Shown here in pieces: positions 62,910 to 64,000 of a DNA stretch of 64,000 bases (position 1 is the stretch's first letter; the number at the start of each line of letters is the position of its first letter). Where the stretch lies: positions 2,852,001-2,916,000 of the forward strand of contig OZ252053.1 of assembly GCA_965247965.1 (NCBI GenBank). The letters run 5' to 3'. The stretch is from UBA7328 sp965247965. GTDB lineage: Bacteria; Bacteroidota; Bacteroidia; Chitinophagales; Saprospiraceae. The notes under the pieces are model-generated. The model was not told the DNA's origin and did no database searches. It worked only from the letters and a program-made list of their open reading frames with translations. The translations under genes and the position numbers were made by a program.

Positions 62910-63710
62910 TCACTCTGCCGCCATACGCATCATAGTATCCTCTACGTGATGCACCAACTCGTCATAGCTTTTCGACCGTTTGGTCTCCCTTGATCGTTCC
63001 ATTGGTAAATCGATATCGATATGTTCTGCGAATTTGGAAGGATTTTTCCCCAGGATATAAACTTCATCTCCCAGGTACACAGCTTCCGAAATATCGTGGG
63101 TTACAAATACAACAGTAGAATGAAATTGCTGCCAAATCGAATAAAGCAAATCCTGCATACTCAGGCGAGTACGCACATCAAGCGCCCCAAAAGGCTCGTC
63201 CATCAGAAGAATTTCGGGATTGGCAAGCAGGCTACGAGCTATGGCTACACGTTGCAATTGACCGCCTGACAAAGTGGGATATTGGGCGAATTTATTTTCA
63301 TGGCCTTCGAGGCCGACTAGTTTTATCAATTCGCTCGCCTTCTCTTGTCTTTCCGCTTTAGCTACTCCTTTGAACTTCAATCCCAAAGCAACATTTTCCA
63401 AAACAGTCATCCATGGCAATGATGAATATTGTTGGAAAACCATGCTTACACGATTGTCTTTTCCAACGGCTGTATTTTTCACCAAAACTGTTCCTTCCGT
63501 AGGTTCCTGCAATCCTGCAATATATCTTAGCATTGTGGATTTGCCGCTGCCACTCATGCCCATGACTATTACGAATTGGCCTTGGTCGGGCTTGTCTTCG
63601 ATTAATAATTCCAGGTCCTGTATGATCCATGTACTTCCGCCATCATAAGATTGGCCGATGTCCCTGAGCTCGATAATATTGCTTTGGCCCGTATCCTTAA
63701 AATCAACCAT
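62910..63710 (-). CDS. ABC transporter ATP-binding protein (nitrate/sulfonate/taurine type)
   Basis: 266 residues. Walker A IVMGMSGSGKSTMLRYIAGL, Q-loop MVFQQYSSLPWMTVLENVAL, signature YPTLSGGQLQRVAIARSL, Walker B EILLMDEPFGALDVRTRLSM, switch His FVTHDISEAVYLGDEV. The LPWMTVLENV and GALD signatures mark the NitT/TauT group. It overlaps the upstream permease gene by 8 bases. Confidence 0.92.
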   Translation of the reverse strand: MVDFKDTGQSNIIELRDIGQSYDGGSTWIIQDLELLIEDKPDQGQFVIVMGMSGSGKSTMLRYIAGLQEPTEGTVLVKNTAVGKDNRVSMVFQQYSSLPWMTVLENVALGLKFKGVAKAERQEKASELIKLVGLEGHENKFAQYPTLSGGQLQRVAIARSLLANPEILLMDEPFGALDVRTRLSMQDLLYSIWQQFHSTVVFVTHDISEAVYLGDEVYILGKNPSKFAEHIDIDLPMERSRETKRSKSYDELVHHVEDTMMRMAAE

Positions 63711-64000
63711 TGGTCTGGGATTTTTTGATCAAAAACTGGCCGTAAAGCGTGAAGAGCAGGGCTGAGAATCCTATTATACCAAGCACTAGCATAACGGTGG
63801 AAGGGCCTGAAAATAAAGCAGTTACAAGAGTTGCTATCAATAGTGCGAGAAGAATTCCATAGATGCCAAATCGCGATTCTTTGATACCCGGAGAGAAAGA
63901 TTTGCACGTCTTATGGGGAAACAATTTATTATCCAAAAACGCAAAAATCTGGTCTTGAATGAATCCTATCAGAATGATCACAAAGAGGATAGCAAATACC
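63703..64000 (-). CDS. ABC transporter permease, C-terminal part (cut by window edge)
   Basis: The frame is open to the window end: VFAILFVIILIGFIQDQIFA, then FLDNKLFPHK is the last helix and tail of a NitT/TauT-type permease. It then continues for ~65 residues with two further hydrophobic helices (YGILLALLIATLVTALF and VMLVLGIIGFSALLFTLYGQ), not usual in these permeases. Overlaps the ATPase start, so they are translationally coupled. Confidence 0.75.
   Translation of the reverse strand, partial: VFAILFVIILIGFIQDQIFAFLDNKLFPHKTCKSFSPGIKESRFGIYGILLALLIATLVTALFSGPSTVMLVLGIIGFSALLFTLYGQFLIKKSQTNG

Noticed and set aside
1..64000. CRISPR array
   Set aside because: No set of regularly spaced identical repeats with unique spacers; the three ~140 bp leaders are too long and too far apart.

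Overview
The window looks like a chromosome segment of a Bacteroidota bacterium, probably near Saprospiria/Lewinella. The signs are a DUF3276 gene, a PadR-PspC pair, a CHAT-TPR protein beside an ECF sigma factor, promoters of the TAnnTTTG type, few visible Shine-Dalgarno sites and an AT-rich backbone. No tool was run; family calls come from reading motifs and gene order.

Layout. (1) 1-917: the end of an IS630 element. (2) 1378-11377: a propionyl-CoA to succinyl-CoA operon (biotin carrier, methylmalonyl-CoA mutase small and large subunits, biotin carboxylase, epimerase, carboxyltransferase), interrupted by a PIN toxin-antitoxin pair and by a DUF488 gene with its partner. (3) 11469-16487: two decayed copies of one antitoxin/RelE module, one cut by an IS1182 element, with an IS4 copy and a repeat-rich secreted protein nearby. 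(4) 16489-25286: homocysteine methyltransferase, a frameshifted YcaQ-like gene, an ankyrin protein, an ECF sigma/anti-sigma pair divergent from a CHAT-TPR protein, and a PnuC-like transporter. (5) 25366-29040: a two-ORF insertion sequence directly beside a second, identical IS4 copy. (6) 29152-31349: rhomboid protease, a secreted-protein pseudogene and tRNA-Met preceded by repeats that mimic its own 5' end.

(7) About 31995-46451 is a foreign, mosaic island. Its genes lie mostly on the minus strand. It carries four attC-like imperfect palindromes next to unrelated minus-strand genes (DNA methyltransferase, NADAR, P-loop kinase, nitronate monooxygenase, ICMT-like methyltransferase), three copies of a shared ~140 bp leader, MITEs, decayed transposases and a short catabolic cluster. 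I read this as an integron cassette array without an integrase in view (a CALIN), much decayed. This is the most interesting part of the window.

(8) 46565-64000 returns to the host backbone: PPK2, glycyl-tRNA synthetase, RF3, an antiporter, PadR/PspC, a methyltransferase, an ABC exporter, DUF3276 and a NitT/TauT-type ABC transporter, interrupted by an IS6 element and a second copy of the two-ORF IS.

Many genes are broken by single-base frameshifts, often in homopolymers, or by single nonsense codons. This is either real decay in an IS-rich genome or partly sequencing error.
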